A stretch of DNA of 64,000 nucleotides from assembly GCF_003726035.1 (NCBI RefSeq), contig NZ_QICD01000004.1, positions 62,001 to 126,000 of the forward strand, given 5' to 3'. Under the pieces are notes generated by a model. It was not told the origin of the DNA, searched no databases, and saw only the letters and a program-made list of their open reading frames with translations. Every line of letters begins with the position of its first letter. Positions within the stretch are counted from its first letter, which is position 1. A program made the translations under genes and the position numbers. The stretch comes from Paraeggerthella hongkongensis. Its GTDB lineage: Bacteria > Actinomycetota > Coriobacteriia > Coriobacteriales > Eggerthellaceae. Shown piece after piece: positions 61,255-64,000 of the stretch.

Positions 61255-62754
61255 ATGACCGCGATGAAAGACACCACTGTGAAAACCTCGCAGCCTTCAG
61301 ACGGCCGAGACCAGCAACGCGAGCCGAGCGGCTCTTCTGAGGACGCGACGGCTCCCGCATGCTTGAGCGGCGATCCTTCGTGCGCCCCCACCGAGCGCAT
61401 TCTGGAACCCGAAGTGCGGGGGCATCATCGCCGCCGCCGCAAGCTTTTGGAGTTCACGCATTCGTCTACCCGGGCGACCATGCTCATGCTGGCCGCCGCC
61501 GTGGCCGCCCTCGTCATTGAGAATACGCCCATCCTCCCGTATTTCGCCGAGTTCTGGCATTCGTTCAACATAGGGTTCTCGCTGGGTGATTTTGCACCTC
61601 ATCTTACGCTGGAGCATTTCATCAACGACTTTCTCATGGCGATCTTTTTCCTGTTGGTGGGCTTGGAGATCAAGTTCGAAATGACGGCGGGAGAGCTGAA
61701 GAACCCTCGCAAGGCGCTGCTTCCCATCGTTGCCGCTGCGGGAGGGGCCGTGCTGCCGGCGCTTGTGTACTTGGCGGTGAACGCCGGCAGCGGCGCGATG
61801 CAGGGCTGGGGCGTTCCCATGGCCAACGACATCGCGTTTTGCCTGGGCATCCTTGCCCTTTTGGGAAATCGCATTCCGTCGGGGCTGCGATCGTTTTTGT
61901 CTACGCTGACCATTGCCGACGACATGATCGCCATTTTGGTCATCGCCGTGTTCTATACGGCCGATCTGAGCATCGTGTGGCTTGCGGGCGGCTTGGCGCT
62001 GTTCGCCGTGCTCATCTTGTTCAATCGCCTGCACATCTACGATCTGCCTCCCTACCTGCTGGTGGGCTTGCTCATGTGGGTGTGCTTCCTCATGTCCGGC
62101 GTGCACGCCACCATCGCGGGTGTTTTGCTCGCCCTGGTCATGCCGGCGCGCTCGCAGGTCAAGCTGGATCGCGCGCCAAGCTGGTTCGAGGCTCGTGCCC
62201 GCCGCGCCGACGAGCGCTACGACCCAGGCGAGCCCGATATCGTGCAGAAAGAGTACCTGAACGAGCTTAAGGAAATCGGCCGCGTTTCGCGCTTGTCCAT
62301 CCCGCCCGTCACGCGGCTCGATCATCACCTGCACGTTCCCGTGTACTTCTTCATCCTGCCCCTGTTCGCGTTCTCGAACGCCAGCGTGGTGCTGGTGGGA
62401 ATGGACCCGATGGCCATCATTGCGAACCCCGTGACCATCGGCGTGTTCTGCGGCTTGCTGTTCGGTAAACCGCTGGGAATTTTCCTGGCAACGTGGATCA
62501 CGGTGAAGCTGAAGCTGTCCGATCTTCCGCGCGGCGTGAACTGGGGTCACATCGTTGGCGTGTCGGTTCTGGGCGGTGTGGGGTTCACCATGGCCATCTT
62601 CGTGACGAACCTGGCGTTCGTCGACGCCGCCACCATCGGCGTGGCGAAAGCGGCCATTCTGGCGGCGTCGCTCATTGCGGGCATCGCGGGCTTTCTGGTG
62701 CTGCGCAAGGTCACCGACGAGGCTGAGGCTGAATTCGAGGTGGAGGGGGCGTAG
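61255..62754 (+). CDS. nhaA: Na+/H+ antiporter NhaA
   Basis: 499 residues from ATG 61255. The first ~70 residues are polar (Ser/Asp/Glu, then HHRRRRK) and unlike the short N-terminus of the E. coli protein. Then twelve membrane segments: FINDFLMAIFFLLVGLEIKFEM, MANDIAFCLGILALLGNRIP and TIADDMIAILVIAVFYT, the last with the paired Asp residues that bind Na+ and protons. It expels Na+ using the proton gradient; relevant for cells that run Na+-linked symporters such as the AGCS protein here. Possibly leaderless. Confidence 0.96.
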   Translation: MTAMKDTTVKTSQPSDGRDQQREPSGSSEDATAPACLSGDPSCAPTERILEPEVRGHHRRRRKLLEFTHSSTRATMLMLAAAVAALVIENTPILPYFAEFWHSFNIGFSLGDFAPHLTLEHFINDFLMAIFFLLVGLEIKFEMTAGELKNPRKALLPIVAAAGGAVLPALVYLAVNAGSGAMQGWGVPMANDIAFCLGILALLGNRIPSGLRSFLSTLTIADDMIAILVIAVFYTADLSIVWLAGGLALFAVLILFNRLHIYDLPPYLLVGLLMWVCFLMSGVHATIAGVLLALVMPARSQVKLDRAPSWFEARARRADERYDPGEPDIVQKEYLNELKEIGRVSRLSIPPVTRLDHHLHVPVYFFILPLFAFSNASVVLVGMDPMAIIANPVTIGVFCGLLFGKPLGIFLATWITVKLKLSDLPRGVNWGHIVGVSVLGGVGFTMAIFVTNLAFVDAATIGVAKAAILAASLIAGIAGFLVLRKVTDEAEAEFEVEGA

Positions 62755-62820
62755 CGCGCGGCCCGTGCGCGCCCAGCGCCCCTTTTGGCGTTTGCCCTGC
62801 GGTTGCGGCGCGCGATGCGC

Positions 62821-63273
62821 TTACTTCGCAACGATGGTCGGTTTTGCCGGCTCGGGCAGTTCCGCGGTGCAGTGGGCGCAGCGGGTTGCCCCTTCCGCCA
62901 CTTCTTCCAGGCAATACGGGCAGTGCGGAGCCTTCGTTTCCTCGACGGTCTTTCCACGTTTCGCAAACGATTGCATCTTGTTCAGCCCCTTCACGATAAG
63001 GAACACCACTAGCGCGATTATCAGGAACTGGATGACCGCGCCTATGAAGTTTCCGTATGCGATGGCCGAATCCCCGGCGCCCAGGGGGATGAACAGCTTC
63101 ATGTCGGAGAAGTTGACGCCGCCGATGAATGCGGACACGATGGGCATGATAAGGTCTTGCACCACGGAGTTGACGATGGCGGTGAATGCGGTGCCGATAA
63201 CCACCGCTACGGCAAGATCCATCACGTTGCCCCTGTTGATGAACTCTTTGAATTCCTCCAAGAACTTCTTCAC
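62821..63273 (-). CDS. mscL: Large-conductance mechanosensitive channel with C-terminal zinc ribbon
   Basis: 150 residues; GTG start (63271-63273) with AAGGAC before it. MscL core: FKEFINRGNVMDLAVAVVIG and TAFTAIVNSVVQDLIMPIVS, periplasmic loop with GGVNFSDM, second helix FLIIALVVFLIVKGLNKM. It opens on membrane tension to release solutes in osmotic downshock. In place of the usual short cytoplasmic helix bundle, the tail carries CPYCLEEVAEGATRCAHC, a two-knuckle zinc ribbon, ending EPAKPTIVAK. That appendage could organise the pentamer or bind a partner. Confidence 0.95.
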   Translation of the reverse strand: MKKFLEEFKEFINRGNVMDLAVAVVIGTAFTAIVNSVVQDLIMPIVSAFIGGVNFSDMKLFIPLGAGDSAIAYGNFIGAVIQFLIIALVVFLIVKGLNKMQSFAKRGKTVEETKAPHCPYCLEEVAEGATRCAHCTAELPEPAKPTIVAK

Positions 63274-63420
63274 GGCCGTCCTTTCTGCTTAAAAGCGGTA
63301 GCTTGCGTGACGCTTCCAAGCGCCTTTCGTCAGTATAGAGGGGTCGTGCTAGAATGCCATGGTTGTAGCAACAATGAAGCAGGTCCGAAACCTTTTCGGA
63401 TAGTCACGGATGGAGGCGCC

Positions 63421-64000
63421 ATGACGCGGGTTTACTCGTATACCAAGCCGATCGAGGCCGATATGGTGGATGCGTTTTGCGTGCTTCAGAAGGGGTTCAC
63501 CGATCAGTTCGTGTACTACTGCAAGGATCGGCCGATTCGTTTCATGGGGTTGGGCCGCTGCATTGCGCTGCCGTCGCTGGCCGACGTGGAGTGCGATCTT
63601 GAGGGCCCCGTAGCGCAGCAGCCCGTGTTCTTTTCCTTCAACCGCTTTGATGCCGATAATCCGTCGCCTACCGACGAGCTGTTCGAAGCGTTTCCCCGTT
63701 TGCGGTTCATGTTGCCGGAAATCGTGCTGATCGAAACCGAAGAGGGCGTGCACGTGCAGGTCAATTCGCTCGGGCCCGTGTATGCCGGGCGCGTCGAGCG
63801 ATTCGAGCGACAGGCTCTTTCGGCCCCCAAGCGCCGTCGCGAAACCATTCCCTATCGCGTGGAGCCCGATTCGCGCGAGGCGTGGCGCGACGCCGTGGGC
63901 GCCGGCCTGGCCGCTATCGAGTGCGGACGCGTGGACAAGGTGGTGCTGTCTCGTCGGCAAAAACTGGTTGCCGATCGCCCCTTTTCGTCCAAGGATCTGC
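63421..64000 (+). CDS. menF: Isochorismate synthase, N-terminal part (3' end outside window)
   Basis: 193 codons from ATG 63421 (GGAGG upstream) to the window edge with no stop. The N-terminal ~160 residues are the variable lobe of chorismate-binding enzymes (VFFSFNRFDADNPSPTDELF). The conserved core begins with EAWRDAVGAGLAAIECGRVDKVVLSRRQ, the family's signature of a catalytic base region preceding the active site. Most like MenF/EntC enzymes, which make isochorismate for menaquinone, the quinone expected in this organism. Anthranilate synthase component I is less likely. A promoter-like TGCTAGAAT (63345-63353) precedes it. Confidence 0.85.
   Translation, partial: MTRVYSYTKPIEADMVDAFCVLQKGFTDQFVYYCKDRPIRFMGLGRCIALPSLADVECDLEGPVAQQPVFFSFNRFDADNPSPTDELFEAFPRLRFMLPEIVLIETEEGVHVQVNSLGPVYAGRVERFERQALSAPKRRRETIPYRVEPDSREAWRDAVGAGLAAIECGRVDKVVLSRRQKLVADRPFSSKDL

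Noticed and set aside
1-64000. CRISPR arrays, prophage or complete insertion sequences
   Set aside because: No regularly spaced direct repeats of suitable length, no phage structural genes and no transposase ORF were seen.

Overview
The window looks like the chromosome of a strictly anaerobic, moderately GC-rich actinobacterium of the class Coriobacteriia, most likely Eggerthellaceae (Eggerthella, Gordonibacter or a relative). This is inferred from content. There are three Tat-exported flavocytochrome-c-like reductases, a DMSO-reductase-family operon with NapG/NapH-like proteins, a triheme/molybdopterin lipoprotein, two polytopic-membrane LuxR regulators and an oleate hydratase. At least five exact copies, and one near copy, of the ParB-binding 16-mer TGTTTCACGTGAAACA suggest the window lies in the origin-proximal part of the chromosome.

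Layout. 0-11 kb is mostly housekeeping: the end of ddl, a DinG-type exonuclease-helicase carrying two in-frame parS sites, two membrane proteins (one a degenerate M28 peptidase with a very long insertion), a small zinc-ribbon protein and citrate synthase, whose terminator hairpin is built on a parS site. 11-19.5 kb is a respiratory module: LuxR-type regulator, triheme-c/molybdopterin lipoprotein, second molybdopterin protein, Tat flavoprotein and a Fic-fold/winged-helix protein. 19.5-30 kb holds two tRNA-Ser genes, tadA-ispE, lemA, a hybrid histidine kinase, ohyA, a DUF2207 protein and two small kinases. 30-36 kb has an FMN/FAD fumarate-reductase-like protein divergent from its LuxR-type neighbour, and an AGCS symporter behind a glycine riboswitch.

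36-47 kb is the most mobile-looking part: three kinds of palindromic repeat, an L,D-transpeptidase, a MarR regulator and a six-gene molybdo-oxidoreductase operon (catalytic, Fe-S, anchor, chaperone, NapG-like, NapH-like). That operon is bracketed by two nearly identical, same-orientation MITE-like repeats. A TetR/DHA2 efflux pair with four related operator dyads follows. 48-64 kb contains rlmH, an M6 protease with an LAXTG-like anchor, xth, an anion permease, folE, an ACT protein, a CorA protein with an extra N-terminal membrane domain, a Tat flavoprotein with divergent lysR, a small glycyl-radical-domain-like protein, nhaA, mscL with a zinc ribbon, and the start of a menF-like gene.

Together the genes describe a cell that respires anaerobically on varied, probably organic, acceptors through quinol-linked exported reductases. 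Each reductase has its own regulator. The observations I rate highest are the stand-alone NrdD-like glycyl-radical domain, the degenerate M28 membrane protein, the parS sites embedded in coding and terminator sequence, and the MITE-bracketed operon with a TetR operator apparently stranded by insertion. All functions are read from sequence alone; no database search was possible.
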